Source of the DNA: Nocardioides sp. | GTDB taxonomy: Bacteria; Actinomycetota; Actinomycetes; Propionibacteriales; Nocardioidaceae | Direction of reading: 5' to 3' | NCBI RefSeq assembly: GCF_014360585.1 | Contig: NZ_JACIXG010000003.1 | Span: 1-64,000 of the forward strand | DNA length: 64,000 nt | Part shown: piece by piece, positions 31,028 to 41,280 of the stretch | Layout of the letters: the number at the start of each line of letters is the position of its first letter | How positions within the stretch are numbered: position 1 is the stretch's first letter | Program-made: the position numbers and the translations under genes | Notes under the pieces: model-generated | Database searches by the model: none | What the model was told of the DNA's origin: nothing | What the model saw: only the letters and a program-made list of their open reading frames with translations

Positions 31028-32479
31028 ATGCGTCGTGCGGCAGCAGTCACCGTCGCCATGCTCTTCGTCTTCTCGCTCACCGCAGCCGCCCCCGCTCTGA
31101 GCGCTCCCGCGCCATCGACGCTGCGGGACGTGATGATCGTGGGCAACAACTGGGACGGGACGGCCTCGATCGTCGATGCTCGCAGTCTCGAGGTGGTCCG
31201 CAAGGGCATCGATCTGGTGCCGGACAAGAAAGAGGAGATCGCCGCGATCCACAGGGATCCCGAGCGGCTGGCGATGTACTACCTCGTCCGCTACGGGCCC
31301 GGTGAGGGCAACGACCAGCTCGTGGACGACATGTTCACCACGCGGGACGGCAAGCTGCTGGCGGTCTCGCGTCCCAGCCTCGCCGACGTGGTCTGGATCG
31401 ACATCGAGAAGGCGCTCGCGGGCTCGCCCGACTCCGTCGTGGTCGAGCAGCAGATGGACGGTCACCGCACCGACCACATGGGCCTCTCCCCCGACGGCAC
31501 CAAGCTGCTCGTCTCCGACTCGACCTCACGGTCGGTGCACGAGTACTGGATGGGCGGCGCGGGCGACCCGCGGACGGGTGAGCGGCTGCGTACGTTCGAG
31601 TCCGGCGAGACACCCCACGAGAACAACTACTCGAAGGACGGCTCGCGCATCTTCCACGCCTCCATCGGGCGCGTCTACCTCCCCGGCGACCATAAGGAGC
31701 TCTCCCTCGACTCGCTGCCGCTGGTCAACCCTTCGACAGGCTCAGGACACCGCCTCGACCAGCTCGGTCTCGGCAACATCCCCGGCACCGACCTGATCCC
31801 GCCGATCAAGATCGGCCCGATCCACGATGCGATCAAGGGTGACCGCTGGTTCGAGATCGTCGACGAGTCCACCTTCGAGATCTCGCAGCGCTGGGAGATG
31901 GGCAAGGAACTGGAGGAGGCCGGCTACCCCTCGATCTCCTCGGCCGTACGTCCCATGGCGGTCGCGCCCGGGGAGCGGTTCATCTACTTCCAGATGTCGT
32001 TCCTGCACGGCCTGGTGGAGTTCGACACCCAGGCGGCCGACATCGACGGGAAGGTCGGCTACTCCACCGGTTCCATCGAGGAGCCGCGCACCGGCGCCGT
32101 CACGCGAGTCATCCCGCTCCCCAAGCGCACCAAGCTGCCGCGCGAGCTCTATGTCAACGACTCCGCCCACCACGGGCTCTCGATCGACTCCAAGGGCAAG
32201 ACGCTGTGCGCCGCGGGCACGATGGACGACTACGTCGCGATGGTCGACCGCACGACCGGCGAGTACAAGACGCTCGACGAGCAGACCACCGGCAACTACT
32301 ACGGCAAGCCCTACTGGACCACCGAGGGCCTCGGCAACACCTGCTGGGCATCGTTGTCGGACGCCGACGCGGTCGCGGTGATCGACTTCCGCACCGGCGA
32401 GGAGCTCGCCTACCTGGACGTCGGCAACCACCCCCAGCGGGTACGCCACGGGCAGATCCCGAGCTCACTGCTGAGCTAG
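31028..32479 (+). CDS. Secreted beta-propeller (YncE-like) protein
   Basis: 483 aa with a signal peptide (residues 1-26, MRRAAAVTVAMLFVFSLTAA, then ALSAP) and repeated strand patterns (VGNNWDGTASIVDARSL, LSPDGTKLLVSDS, LSIDSKGKTLCAAGTMDD) as in seven-bladed YncE/Lactonase-type propellers. No catalytic residues are recognised. A dispersed repeat (31729-31757) sits in frame and encodes the NPSTGSG region, replacing normal propeller-like sequence. It may be exported and bind a ligand; function is unknown. Confidence 0.7.
   Translation: MRRAAAVTVAMLFVFSLTAAAPALSAPAPSTLRDVMIVGNNWDGTASIVDARSLEVVRKGIDLVPDKKEEIAAIHRDPERLAMYYLVRYGPGEGNDQLVDDMFTTRDGKLLAVSRPSLADVVWIDIEKALAGSPDSVVVEQQMDGHRTDHMGLSPDGTKLLVSDSTSRSVHEYWMGGAGDPRTGERLRTFESGETPHENNYSKDGSRIFHASIGRVYLPGDHKELSLDSLPLVNPSTGSGHRLDQLGLGNIPGTDLIPPIKIGPIHDAIKGDRWFEIVDESTFEISQRWEMGKELEEAGYPSISSAVRPMAVAPGERFIYFQMSFLHGLVEFDTQAADIDGKVGYSTGSIEEPRTGAVTRVIPLPKRTKLPRELYVNDSAHHGLSIDSKGKTLCAAGTMDDYVAMVDRTTGEYKTLDEQTTGNYYGKPYWTTEGLGNTCWASLSDADAVAVIDFRTGEELAYLDVGNHPQRVRHGQIPSSLLS
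31729..31757. repeat. 29-bp dispersed repeat inside the beta-propeller gene
   Basis: CCCTTCGACAGGCTCAGG-type sequence. A second copy at 32528-32556 differs at 2 of 29 positions. The copy is within coding sequence and stays in frame. Confidence 0.75.
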
Positions 32480-32527
32480 TGGCGCGTCCCAGAAGTTCCT
32501 AGCGCTTCGCGCCGCCATGGCACGCAC

Positions 32528-32556
32528 CCTTCGACAAGCTCAGGACATCGCCTCGC
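32528..32556. repeat. 29-bp dispersed repeat after the beta-propeller gene
   Basis: 27 of 29 bases match the copy inside the propeller gene. It lies in the spacer before the hisF stop. The core CCCTTCGACAAGCTCAGG is familiar from many actinobacterial intergenic regions. Confidence 0.75.
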
Positions 32557-32582
32557 GGCGTTGGCGCCGCTCTGCCCGCCCG

Positions 32583-33344
32583 TCAGCGAACCGGGGCGCC
32601 GGCGCCGGAGAGCGCCTGCTTGACCTCGCCGATCCGCACCTTGCCGAAGTGGAAGATGGTGGCTGCCAGGACGGCGTCCGCGCCGGCCTCCACCGCGGGC
32701 GGGAAGTGCTCAGCTCTCCCTGCGCCGCCGGAGGCGATGACGGGGACGGTCACCTCGCTGCGTACGGCCTTGATCAGGTCGATGTCGAAGCCGTCCTCGG
32801 TGCCGTCGGCGTCCATCGCGTTGAGCAGGATCTCGCCGGCGCCGAGCTGAGCCGCCTTCACCGCCCACTCGATTGCGTCGATCCCGGCCGACTTGCGGCC
32901 ACCGTGGGTCGTGACCTCGAAACCGGAGTCGGTCCCCGGCGCCCGACGAGCGTCGACCGACAGCACGAGCACCTGGTTGCCGAACCGGTCGGCGATCTCG
33001 GCGATCAGCTCGGGACGGTCGATCGCCGCGGTGTTCACCGCGATCTTGTCCGCACCGGCACGAAGCATCCGGTCCACGTCATCGACGCTGCGGATCCCAC
33101 CGCCGACGGTGAGCGGGATGAAGACCTGCTCAGCGGTGCGGGTGACGATCTCCAGCGTCGTCGCGCGCCCCTCGTGAGAGGCGGAGATGTCGAGGAAGGT
33201 GAGCTCGTCGGCGCCTTCCTGGTCGTACGTCGCGGCCAGCTCCACCGGATCACCGGCGTCACGCAGCTCCTTGAAGTTGATCCCCTTGACGACCCGACCG
33301 GCGTCGACGTCGAGGCAGGGGATGACACGGACAGCGAGAGTCAT
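32583..33344 (-). CDS. hisF: Imidazole glycerol phosphate synthase subunit HisF
   Basis: 253 aa, ATG 33344 overlapping the hisA stop (ATGA). (beta/alpha)8 barrel with the catalytic Asp in [15 protein letters not shown] and its partner in [14 protein letters not shown]. Phosphate loops GGGIRS and ASGGAG. Works with HisH (36508). Confidence 0.96.
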   Translation of the reverse strand: MTLAVRVIPCLDVDAGRVVKGINFKELRDAGDPVELAATYDQEGADELTFLDISASHEGRATTLEIVTRTAEQVFIPLTVGGGIRSVDDVDRMLRAGADKIAVNTAAIDRPELIAEIADRFGNQVLVLSVDARRAPGTDSGFEVTTHGGRKSAGIDAIEWAVKAAQLGAGEILLNAMDADGTEDGFDIDLIKAVRSEVTVPVIASGGAGRAEHFPPAVEAGADAVLAATIFHFGKVRIGEVKQALSGAGAPVR

Positions 33345-34090
33345 GACTGGTCCCCGCGCGGCCGCCCGAGCGTGAGGTCGAGCGCGTCGGCGAGGTCGAG
33401 GGACCCGGTGTAGAGCGCGGTGCCGGCGATCGCGCCCTCCACGCCGATCTCGACGAGCCCCATCAGCGCCTCGATGTCGTCGATCGTGGTGACTCCGCCG
33501 CTCGCCACGACCGGCCGGTCGGTGGCTTCGCAGACCGCACGCAGCAGGTCGAGATTGGGGCCCTGGAGCATGCCGTCCTTGTTGACGTCGGTGACGACGT
33601 AGCGCGCGCAACCCTCCTGGTCCAGGCGAGCAAGCGTCTCGTAGAGGTCGCCGCCCTCCTTGGTCCAGCCGCGCGCAGCAAGGGTCCGGCCACGTACGTC
33701 CAGGCCCACCGCGACCCGGTCGCCGTAGGTGGCGATCGCCTGCCGGGTCCACTCGGGGTTCTCCAGCGCGGCGGTGCCGATGTTGACTCGTCGGCAGCCG
33801 GTCGCCATCGCGGCCTCGAGGGACTCGTCGTCGCGGATCCCGCCGCTCATCTCGACCTTGATGTCGAGCTTGCCGACGATCCCGGCGAGGATCTCGCGGT
33901 TGTTGCCGTGGCCGAACGCGGCGTCGAGGTCGACCAGATGGATCCACTCGGCCCCGGCCTCCTGCCACCTCAGCGCCGCCTCGTACGGATCGCCGAACCG
34001 CTTCTCCGACCCGTCCACACCCTGAACGAGCTGGACGGCCTGCCCGCCCTTCACATCGACGGCCGGCAGGAGCTCGAGGTAATCACCCAT
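33341..34090 (-). CDS. priA: Phosphoribosyl isomerase (HisA/PriA)
   Basis: 249 aa from ATG 34090. Catalytic Asp in [10 protein letters not shown] and Asp in [14 protein letters not shown]; phosphate loops SGGIRDD and SGGVTT. In actinobacteria lacking trpF this single enzyme serves both His and Trp pathways (PriA); no trpF is seen in this window, which fits but does not prove bifunctionality. It is followed by hisF with a 4-nt overlap and preceded by the VOC gene rather than by hisH. Confidence 0.93.
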   Translation of the reverse strand: MGDYLELLPAVDVKGGQAVQLVQGVDGSEKRFGDPYEAALRWQEAGAEWIHLVDLDAAFGHGNNREILAGIVGKLDIKVEMSGGIRDDESLEAAMATGCRRVNIGTAALENPEWTRQAIATYGDRVAVGLDVRGRTLAARGWTKEGGDLYETLARLDQEGCARYVVTDVNKDGMLQGPNLDLLRAVCEATDRPVVASGGVTTIDDIEALMGLVEIGVEGAIAGTALYTGSLDLADALDLTLGRPRGDQS

Positions 34091-34158
34091 GGGCACGATC
34101 CTATGTTCCCTACGCCGCCGCCCCTGCCTCGCCATCCGGCTGCGAGACGGATCCTTGG

Positions 34159-34878
34159 TCAACGCGGCTCCACCAAGGTGAACTCGTAGGCATCCGGATC
34201 CCGCATCGTTGCCCACCGCCCGCCTTCGTACGTCTCGGCAACCAGCGTCGCGCCAAGACCGACGAGGCGGCGGATCTCGTCGACGGGACCGGTGTCCTCG
34301 GGCGCGACCAGGTCGAAGCGGAATCGGTCCCGGGGCCCGCGCGGCACCGGCGGCGGACCGCCCCAGGCGACCTTGGCACTGCCCGACGGGGTGGCGACCG
34401 CGGTCTCGCCGTCCTGGTCCCAGACCAGCGGCCAGCCGAGGGCTGCGCTCCAGAACATCCCGGTCTCCCGCGACCCGTCCGCCGCGACCTCGCCCAGGAA
34501 CCCGGTCCCCGCCAGCCAGCTGTTCCCGGCCGGGATCACGCACAGCTCGTTGCCCTCCGGGTCGCCGAGCACGATGTGCTCCTCGTCCGGCCGTTGGCCC
34601 ACGTCGCGGTGGGTGGCGCCGAGCCCGAGCAGCCGGTCGACGGTCCGCTGCTGGTCCTCCGGCAGCCTGCTGGTGAGATGAAGGTGGTGCGGGTTCTCCA
34701 GCACCTTCGGCGCATCGGTGGGGACGAACCGGATCCGGAAGTCGTCCTCCGCCTGCGGCAGCAGCCTGATCTCCTCGCCCTGCGTCTCGGCCTCCCTCCC
34801 GAGCACCGCCGCCCAGAACTCCGCGACCCGCTCCGGGTCGTTGGCGTCGATGCAGATCCCGAACCGCCGAGGTGTCAT
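34159..34878 (-). CDS. Two-domain VOC (glyoxalase-like) protein
   Basis: 239 aa from ATG 34878 (an upstream TTG at 34887 is also possible). Two glyoxalase/bleomycin-resistance-like repeats: residues about 5-115 ([20 protein letters not shown]) and about 125-238 ([14 protein letters not shown]). Both end in a metal-site-like Glu ([15 protein letters not shown]). Belongs to a broad family of VOC proteins of unknown substrate. It lies in the non-his cassette inside the his region. Confidence 0.75.
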   Translation of the reverse strand: MTPRRFGICIDANDPERVAEFWAAVLGREAETQGEEIRLLPQAEDDFRIRFVPTDAPKVLENPHHLHLTSRLPEDQQRTVDRLLGLGATHRDVGQRPDEEHIVLGDPEGNELCVIPAGNSWLAGTGFLGEVAADGSRETGMFWSAALGWPLVWDQDGETAVATPSGSAKVAWGGPPPVPRGPRDRFRFDLVAPEDTGPVDEIRRLVGLGATLVAETYEGGRWATMRDPDAYEFTLVEPR

Positions 34879-34961
34879 GTCCGGCAACCTAGGTCGCGCC
34901 GGGTTCGGGGCGCAATCGGTTTCGGTGCCGCGCCGACCGGGTCAGTTCGTGTCGTAGTCGG

Positions 34962-35645
34962 TCAGGTGACGACAGTACGTCCGGCGGCGACGAGCCCGAG
35001 GACCTCGTCGGCGCCGCGTACGTCCCCGAAGGTCCGATAGATGGTCGTCAGCGTCGCGTTGTGGGACTCGTCGTCGCGACCTGCCGTGGCGTCGGCGACC
35101 AGGATCGTGCGATATCCCAGCGTCGCCGCATCACGCGCCGTGCCGGCGACGCAGACCTCGGTGAGCGTGCCGGTGACGACAACGGTCTCGACGCCACGCT
35201 TCCGAAGCTGGCCGTCAAGCGTCGACCTCCCCGGAAACAGGGCGCTGGTCGCCGTCTTCTCGACAAGCACGTCGCCCTCGTGTGCCTCGAGACCCGGTCC
35301 GAGGCGACCCGGGACCGGCCCGGCCCCGCCGCTGCGTCGAAACATCTCCGCCACCTGGTCACCGAGAAACTCCCGCGCCCATGACCTCGGTCCCGGGTCG
35401 CCTGGCACTATCCACGCGACGACGCCGCCGGCCTCGCGGAGAGCATCAGCGAGCAGACGTACGTTCGGTGTGATCGCGTAGCAGGTCGGATTCGACTCGT
35501 AGAAGAACGGGACGAGATCGACGACGAGCAGCGCGGTCCTCGCCGGGTCGAGGGTCGGGTACGCATGTCGTCTGCCCCGCCGAGTCTCCTGTCGCGCGTA
35601 CTCCCGCTCAGGGATCGCCCACCTGTGCACGCTCGGCGCCGCCAC
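34962..35645 (-). CDS. Isochorismatase-family cysteine hydrolase
   Basis: 227 aa. The catalytic triad is visible: Asp in ALLVVDLVPFF, Lys in VEKTATSAL, Cys in TLTEVCVAGTARDA. This family hydrolyses isochorismate, nicotinamide or N-carbamoyl compounds; the substrate cannot be assigned. GTG 35645 follows directly on the DinB gene's TGA, so the two are coupled. Confidence 0.85.
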   Translation of the reverse strand: MAAPSVHRWAIPEREYARQETRRGRRHAYPTLDPARTALLVVDLVPFFYESNPTCYAITPNVRLLADALREAGGVVAWIVPGDPGPRSWAREFLGDQVAEMFRRSGGAGPVPGRLGPGLEAHEGDVLVEKTATSALFPGRSTLDGQLRKRGVETVVVTGTLTEVCVAGTARDAATLGYRTILVADATAGRDDESHNATLTTIYRTFGDVRGADEVLGLVAAGRTVVT

Positions 35646-36155
35646 TCAGGCGCTCTCGCGATTGACGCCGACGGACCCGTCGATCGTCTCGCGGAGGATG
35701 TCGGCGTGGCCGGCGTGACGGGTGGCGTCGCAGAGGCGGGCGGCCATGATGTTGAACAGCATGATGTCCTCGTCCCACCACGGCACGTAGCCGGGAGCGT
35801 CGATCGGGAGCTCCTCGATGGTCGCGTCCACGTGGGACCAGACGCGGTCGGCGAGACCGAGGACATCGCTCCGGCTCTCGTGCTCGGTCGCCCAATGGGT
35901 GGCACCCCACCACCCGGCGTTGTCCCACGGCGGAAGATCGACGGGCGGCGTACGGTCGAAGACCTCGCCGAAGTAGCGGGCGTCCGAGAGGGCATTGTGC
36001 TTGACCAGTCCGAGCAGATTGGTGCCCGTCGGCGTCATCGGGCGGCGGATGTCCTGCTCGGACAGCCCCTCGAGCTTCCAGACGAGGGCCTCGCGCACAG
36101 CGCGGAGCTTGTCGTGCAGGTGGGTCTTGGCGAAGTCGTCGTCCACGACGACCAT
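35646..36155 (-). CDS. DinB-family (DUF664) protein
   Basis: 169 aa from ATG 36155. Four-helix DinB-like bundle; metal-ligand-like His residues lie in LLGLVKHNALSDARYFGEV and DATRHAGHADILRE. DUF664 members may be thiol-S-transferases or act on mycothiol adducts; no specific role known. Lies 19 nt after the small membrane gene and abuts the isochorismatase gene. Confidence 0.78.
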   Translation of the reverse strand: MVVVDDDFAKTHLHDKLRAVREALVWKLEGLSEQDIRRPMTPTGTNLLGLVKHNALSDARYFGEVFDRTPPVDLPPWDNAGWWGATHWATEHESRSDVLGLADRVWSHVDATIEELPIDAPGYVPWWDEDIMLFNIMAARLCDATRHAGHADILRETIDGSVGVNRESA

Positions 36156-36174
36156 CCTGCCGCGCCGAGCTCGG

Positions 36175-36507
36175 TCAGCGGCGGAAAAGCAGCGTGTAGA
36201 CCACCGGCGCGACCAGCACCGAAGCGATGGCGGCAAAGACCACCGTGCCGACGTCCTCGGTGATGAGATAGATCAGCGCGTTGAGGAGGAGAAGGACGAC
36301 GACCAGGATCCGTACGTTGCGCCGCCGGCGCTCCGCGAGCGGGCTGTCCGGCCGGGACCGATGCGCGGGGATCCACCCCGTCAGCCGCTCCTTCCGGGCG
36401 TGGCGTCGAGCGGACCTGGCCTGCTGGGCAGCCCGCTCCTCAGCGGCAGCCGCGGCCAGCCGCTCCCGCTCGGCGCGAGCCTTCGCGCGGGCTCCTGTCT
36501 GGGCCAC
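36175..36507 (-). CDS. Small two-helix membrane protein in the his operon
   Basis: 110 aa. Residues 1-65 are charged and Ala/Arg/Glu-rich with a coiled-coil look; two hydrophobic helices lie about 67-83 and 88-107. GTG 36507 directly follows the hisH stop (no gap). Small membrane proteins are common beside hisH in actinobacteria. Role unknown. Confidence 0.65.
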   Translation of the reverse strand: MAQTGARAKARAERERLAAAAAEERAAQQARSARRHARKERLTGWIPAHRSRPDSPLAERRRRNVRILVVVLLLLNALIYLITEDVGTVVFAAIASVLVAPVVYTLLFRR

Positions 36508-37161
36508 CTAGGCCGCCTTCAAGGAGAGAACCCAGTTGCGCAGGACAGCGGCGCCGGCGTCGCCTGACTTCTCCGGGTGGAACTGGGTGGCGGTCAGCGG
36601 ACCGTTCTCGACAGCGGCCACGAACCGGTCGCCACCGTGCTCGGCCCAGGTGACCAGCGGCGCGACGGTGCGGTCGTTGGTGACCAGCGTCCAGTCGCGC
36701 ACGCCGTAGGAGTGGACGAAGTAGAACCGCTCCTTCTCGACACCGGCGAACAACGACGTCCCCGACGGCACGTCGAGCGTGTTCCAGCCCATGTGCGGCA
36801 CGATCGGCGCCTGCAGACGCTCCACGACGCCCGGCCACTCACCGCAGCCCTCGGTCTCGACACCGTGCTCGATGCCGGTCTCGAAGAGGATCTGCATGCC
36901 GACGCAGATCCCCATCACGGGACGCCCGCCGGCGAGCCGCCGTGCGATGATCCGCTCGCCGCGGATCGCCCGCAGCCCCTTCATACAGGACTCGAACGCC
37001 CCCACGCCGGGCACCAGCAGCCCGTCGGCCGCCATCGCGGCGTCGAGGTCACCGGTCAGCTCGACCGAGGCGCCGGCACGCTCGACGGCACGGACGGCGG
37101 AGCGTACGTTCCCGGAGCCGTAGTCGAGGACGACCACCGACGGAGCACGACGCTCGCTCAC
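36508..37161 (-). CDS. hisH: Imidazole glycerol phosphate synthase subunit HisH
   Basis: 217 aa glutaminase partner of HisF. Nucleophile Cys in [11 protein letters not shown]; His and Glu of the triad in [12 protein letters not shown] overlaps the hisB stop (GTGA). In this window it is separated from hisA by four genes. Confidence 0.96.
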   Translation of the reverse strand: MSERRAPSVVVLDYGSGNVRSAVRAVERAGASVELTGDLDAAMAADGLLVPGVGAFESCMKGLRAIRGERIIARRLAGGRPVMGICVGMQILFETGIEHGVETEGCGEWPGVVERLQAPIVPHMGWNTLDVPSGTSLFAGVEKERFYFVHSYGVRDWTLVTNDRTVAPLVTWAEHGGDRFVAAVENGPLTATQFHPEKSGDAGAAVLRNWVLSLKAA

Positions 37162-37775
37162 AGTGCGCCCTTCGTCGACGGGACCCCGGTCTCACGCGGG
37201 TCGTAGGCGATCGCGTCGCGGAACGCCCGCGCGAACGCCTTGAACTGCGTCTCCACGATGTGGTGCGGCTCGCGCCCGGCGAGCACGTTGACGTGCAGCG
37301 TCAGGTGGGCGTGGTGGGCGATGGAGTCGAAGACGTGCTGGGTCAGGGAGCCGAGGTAGGGCACCCCCGAGCCGCCGAGCAGCACGTACTGCTGCCCCTC
37401 CGGCTCGCCGGTGTGGACCGAGTAGGGCCGCCCGGAGACGTCCACGACGCAGCGTACGAGCGCCTCGTCGAGCGGCAGGGTCGCGTCGCCGAAGCGGCGG
37501 ATGCCCTTCTTGTCCCCCAGCGCCTCGCGAAGGCACTGACCGAGCACGATCGCGGTGTCCTCGACGGTGTGGTGGGCGTCGATGTGCACGTCGCCCACGG
37601 AGTGCACGGTGAGGTCGACCAGCGAGTGGCGCCCGAAGGCGGTCAGCATGTGGTCGTAGAAACCGACACCGGTCGAGACGTCCACCCGCCCCGTGCCGTC
37701 GAGGTTCACCTCGACGACGACCTTCGACTCCGAGGTCTCCCGTTCGATCCGGGCGGTCCGGTCGGTCCTGCTCAT
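37158..37775 (-). CDS. hisB: Imidazoleglycerol-phosphate dehydratase
   Basis: 205 aa, single-domain dehydratase as in most bacteria outside the enteric group. Metal-binding repeats are visible: [33 protein letters not shown] and [13 protein letters not shown] 37775 overlaps the hisC stop (ATGA). Confidence 0.96.
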   Translation of the reverse strand: MSRTDRTARIERETSESKVVVEVNLDGTGRVDVSTGVGFYDHMLTAFGRHSLVDLTVHSVGDVHIDAHHTVEDTAIVLGQCLREALGDKKGIRRFGDATLPLDEALVRCVVDVSGRPYSVHTGEPEGQQYVLLGGSGVPYLGSLTQHVFDSIAHHAHLTLHVNVLAGREPHHIVETQFKAFARAFRDAIAYDPRETGVPSTKGAL

Positions 37776-38875
37776 GCTCGTGCTCCGTTCACATCGGTCA
37801 AAGCCTGTTTGAAGGCGATCATCTCGTCGGCGGTCCCGACCGAGACCCGCAGCCATCCCTCGGGTCCGGTCTCGCGGATCAGCACGCCGCGGTCGAGCAG
37901 ACCCTGCCACACCGCGTGCCGGTCGGCGTAGCGCCCGAAGAGGACGAAGTTGGCATCCGAGTCGGCGACCTCGAGCCCCTCCCCACGCAACCACGCCACG
38001 AGCGCGTCCCGCTCCTCGCGGAGGGAGGCCACATAGCCCAGCAGCTCCGGCGCGTGCCGCAGCGCGGCGCTCGCTGCCGCCTGGGTCACCGCGGAGAGGT
38101 GGTAGGGCAGCCGTACGACGCGGATCGCGTCGCAGATCGCCGGGTCGGCCGCCAGGTAGCCGAGCCGCAGCCCCGCCCCGGCGAACGCCTTCGACATCGT
38201 GCGGGTGACCACGAGGTTGCGGTGCTCGGCGAGCAGCTCCAGCGCCGAGGGCACCCCGGTCCGGCGGAACTCCCCGTAGGCCTCGTCGACCACGACGATG
38301 CCAGCCTCCCCGACGGCCTCGCACAGCGCCGTGACCGCCTCCGGGGGCAGCGCGGTGCCGGTGGGGTTGTTGGGGCTCGGCAGCAGCACGACGTGGGGCC
38401 GGGTCTCCTCGACCAGCGCCCGCGCCTTCTCCAGATCGATCGCGAAGTCGCTCTCCCGGTGGCCGACGACCCACTCGGTGTTGGTGTCGCGGGCGTACTC
38501 CGGATACATCGAGTACGTCGGCGCGAAGCTGATCGCGGTGCGTCCCGGGCCGCCGAAGGCCTGAAGCAGCTGCAGCATCACCTCGTTGGACCCGTTGGCC
38601 GCCCATACCTGCTCCGGGTTGATCTGCGCCTCCACATCCGAGGAGAGGTACGCCGCCAGCCCCTCCCGCAGCGCGACGAACTCGCGATCCGGGTAGCGGT
38701 TGAGCGTGCGCGCCGCCTCGCCGACGCTCGCGGCGATGTCGGCGACCGTCTCCGCGGAGGGCTGGTAGGGGTTCTCGTTGACGTTGAGCTGGACCGGGAC
38801 GTCCAGCTGCGGAGCGCCGTAGGGCTCGATCCCGGCGAGCTCGGCACGGATCGGCGGCCAGGAGGTGGTTGTCAC
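37772..38875 (-). CDS. hisC: Histidinol-phosphate aminotransferase
   Basis: 367-aa fold-type I PLP enzyme. PLP Lys in [17 protein letters not shown], Asp/Tyr contacts in VDEAYGEF, and Asn in SPNNPTG. GTG overlaps the hisD stop (GTGA). Confidence 0.95.
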   Translation of the reverse strand: MTTTSWPPIRAELAGIEPYGAPQLDVPVQLNVNENPYQPSAETVADIAASVGEAARTLNRYPDREFVALREGLAAYLSSDVEAQINPEQVWAANGSNEVMLQLLQAFGGPGRTAISFAPTYSMYPEYARDTNTEWVVGHRESDFAIDLEKARALVEETRPHVVLLPSPNNPTGTALPPEAVTALCEAVGEAGIVVVDEAYGEFRRTGVPSALELLAEHRNLVVTRTMSKAFAGAGLRLGYLAADPAICDAIRVVRLPYHLSAVTQAAASAALRHAPELLGYVASLREERDALVAWLRGEGLEVADSDANFVLFGRYADRHAVWQGLLDRGVLIRETGPEGWLRVSVGTADEMIAFKQALTDVNGARA

Positions 38876-40200
38876 GACGAGAACCTCACCGACACCGCCG
38901 CGCCGTGACCCGGCAGGTCCTCGGCCTCGGCGAGGGTGACCACGTGGTCCTTGACCGCCGCCAGCCCCTCGCGGGAGTAGTCGACGACGTGGATCGACTT
39001 GGTGAAGGCCCGCACCGAGAGACCCGAGGAGTGACAGGCGCAGCCGCCGGTGGGAAGGACGTGGTTGGACCCGGCGCAGTAGTCGCCCAGCGAGACCGGG
39101 GCGAAGGACCCGACGAAGATGGCACCCGCGTTGCGGATCCGGCCGGCGACGCGCGCGGCGTCGGCGGTGTGGATCTCGAGGTGCTCGGCGGCGTACGCGT
39201 TCACAACGTCGACGCCCTGGTCGACGTCGTCGACGAGCACGATGCCCGACTGCGCGCCGGTCAGCGACGTACGGATCCGCTCGACGTGCTTCGTGGCGGC
39301 GACCTGCTTGTCGAGCTCGGCCTCGACGTCGGCGGCCAGCGTCTCGGAGTCGGTGACCAGGACAGAGGCGGCCAGCGGGTCGTGCTCGGCCTGGGAGATC
39401 AGGTCGGCGGCGACATAGGCGGCCTCAGCCGTCTCGTCGGCGAGGATCGCGATCTCGGTCGGACCGGCCTCGGAGTCGATGCCGACCTGCCCCTTGAGCA
39501 GGCGCTTCGCGGTGACGACGTAGATGTTGCCCGGACCGGTGACCATGTCGACGCGCTCGCACCCGCCGGAGGTCGAGCCTGCCGAGACCCCGTAGGCGAA
39601 CATCGCGATCGCCTGGGCACCGCCGACGGCATAGACCTCATCGACGCCCAGCAGCGCGCACGCGGCCAGGATGGTGGGCTGCGGAAGCCCCCCGAACTCT
39701 TTCTGAGGGGGCGACGCGAGCGCGATCGAGGGCGCGCCGGCGACCTGCGCCGGCACGACGTTCATCAGCACCGAGGAGACCAGCGGAGCAAGGCCACCGG
39801 GCACATAGAGCCCCACGCGCCCCACCGGCACCTTGCGGTGCGTGACCCGGGCGCCAGGCGCCAGGTCGGTGACGGCGTCGGTCTCGAGCTCGGCCTCGCA
39901 GGTGGCCCGCAGCCGGGTGATCGACTCCTCGAGCCCGGCACGGATGTCCGGGTCGAGCTCCTCGAGCGCCTTGGTCAGAGCGGCCGCCGGCACCCGGATG
40001 TCGTCGACGCGTACGCCGTCGAACTTCTCGGAGAACTCGACGATCGCGTCGTAACCGCGGTCGCGGACAGCGTCGATGATCGGCTGCACCGCATGGGTGG
40101 CCGCCTCGATGTCGAACTCGGCGCGCGGCACGGCGGCGCGGTAGTCGATGGTCGAAGCGGAGCCTCTGTCGGCACCCCTCAGGTCGATGCGGCGGATCAT
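38872..40200 (-). CDS. hisD: Histidinol dehydrogenase
   Basis: 442 aa; catalyses the last two steps of His synthesis. Motifs: [40 protein letters not shown], metal/active-site SQAEHDPLA, and C-terminal [15 protein letters not shown]. Starts at ATG 40200 and heads hisD-hisC-hisB-hisH. Upstream (40201-40347) is the divergent promoter region with the 40348 gene. Confidence 0.97.
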   Translation of the reverse strand: MIRRIDLRGADRGSASTIDYRAAVPRAEFDIEAATHAVQPIIDAVRDRGYDAIVEFSEKFDGVRVDDIRVPAAALTKALEELDPDIRAGLEESITRLRATCEAELETDAVTDLAPGARVTHRKVPVGRVGLYVPGGLAPLVSSVLMNVVPAQVAGAPSIALASPPQKEFGGLPQPTILAACALLGVDEVYAVGGAQAIAMFAYGVSAGSTSGGCERVDMVTGPGNIYVVTAKRLLKGQVGIDSEAGPTEIAILADETAEAAYVAADLISQAEHDPLAASVLVTDSETLAADVEAELDKQVAATKHVERIRTSLTGAQSGIVLVDDVDQGVDVVNAYAAEHLEIHTADAARVAGRIRNAGAIFVGSFAPVSLGDYCAGSNHVLPTGGCACHSSGLSVRAFTKSIHVVDYSREGLAAVKDHVVTLAEAEDLPGHGAAVSVRFSS

Positions 40201-40347
40201 GCCTCAAGTCTACGAGTGAGGCACCTGGGAGCCGATCTGCGGACGCCACGTGGACGTCGCGCCGCGCACCGCGGAGCGGCCGACACGACGCATACGGCGC
40301 CCAGGACCGGGTACCCGGAGGGCTGACCCACTACAGGAGGGATCGTC

Positions 40348-41118
40348 ATGGCACTGAGCGGACTTTTCCACAGAGATCACAAGCATGCCGACGAGAGCCA
40401 CCCGGGGACCCACGAGAACCACGCGGAGACCCGCGACCCTGGCGGCCCTGCGGTCGTCGGCCACGACAACAGCGTCGACCCCCGGCACAGCACCGCCGGC
40501 TCGACCGGCCCGGTCGGCCACCCCCGTGAGGGAGAGGCCGTCGAGCACCACCGTCACGCACAGGAGGGCCGGCGTGCTGCTCTCCACGACACCTACGGGG
40601 GCTTCAACTGGGGCGCCTGCTTCTTCGGCTGGCTCGTCGCAGTCGGCCTGACCGTCCTGCTCGGAGGGATCATCTCCGCGGTCGCCTCCGCGGTCGGCGC
40701 CGAGCAGAACTGGACCCGGACCGATCTGCAGTCGATGGCGGACTCGGCCGGCATCGCGGCCGCGATCACGTTCGCCGTGGTCCTCTTCATCGGCTACTAC
40801 GCCGGAGGGTACGTCGCGGCGCGGATGTCCCGCTTCGACGCCCGCCGACAGGGCCTGGGCGTGTGGATCGTGGCCATCGCGGTGATGATCATCGCGGCCG
40901 TCGCGGGCGCACTGTTCGGTTCGAGCTACAACGTCATGCAGCAGATCATGCAGCAGGTCGACCTGCCGAGCGTGGGCCTGAGCACCGACCAGATCGGCTG
41001 GGGCGCGGCGATCGCCGGCCTCGTACTGCTGGCCGTGATGCTCGTCGGGGCGCTCCTCGGTTCTGCCACCGGCCAGCACTACCACACCAAGATCGACCGG
41101 GCGACCTACGACGCCTGA
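40348..41118 (+). CDS. Four-helix membrane protein with His-rich N-terminus
   Basis: 256 aa with AGGAGG about 6 nt before ATG. Residues 1-80 are hydrophilic with 13 His, a metal-binding-like or pH-sensing stretch; about four hydrophobic helices follow (92-116, 131-157, 170-191, 216-241). Resembles actinobacterial stress-related membrane proteins (YrzE/TIGR04086-like), not firmly assigned. Divergent from hisD. Confidence 0.7.
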   Translation: MALSGLFHRDHKHADESHPGTHENHAETRDPGGPAVVGHDNSVDPRHSTAGSTGPVGHPREGEAVEHHRHAQEGRRAALHDTYGGFNWGACFFGWLVAVGLTVLLGGIISAVASAVGAEQNWTRTDLQSMADSAGIAAAITFAVVLFIGYYAGGYVAARMSRFDARRQGLGVWIVAIAVMIIAAVAGALFGSSYNVMQQIMQQVDLPSVGLSTDQIGWGAAIAGLVLLAVMLVGALLGSATGQHYHTKIDRATYDA

Positions 41119-41193
41119 CCGATCGGACGGCTACTGAGAAACACCGGCGGGGTCGCGGGCGCACATGCCCGCGGCCCCCATAGGTTGGTGCCC

Positions 41194-41280
41194 GTGAATG
41201 AGCGCCAGCGAGTGAACCAAGCAGACACCACGCCGCCGCCTTCGTATCCTGGCGCTTGCGCAACGGAGGTGGCCGCGTGA
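41194..41280 (+). CDS. Mini-ORF repeat, copy 1 (28 codons)
   Basis: GTG 41194 opens a 28-codon ORF; the peptide begins VNERQRVNQADTT and ends ACATEVAA. Its TGA (41278-41280) overlaps the GTG of the next copy (GTGA). It is the first unit of an 83-bp tandem duplication. The end of each unit supplies GGAGGTGGC to the next start. Confidence 0.45.
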   Translation: MNERQRVNQADTTPPPSYPGACATEVAA

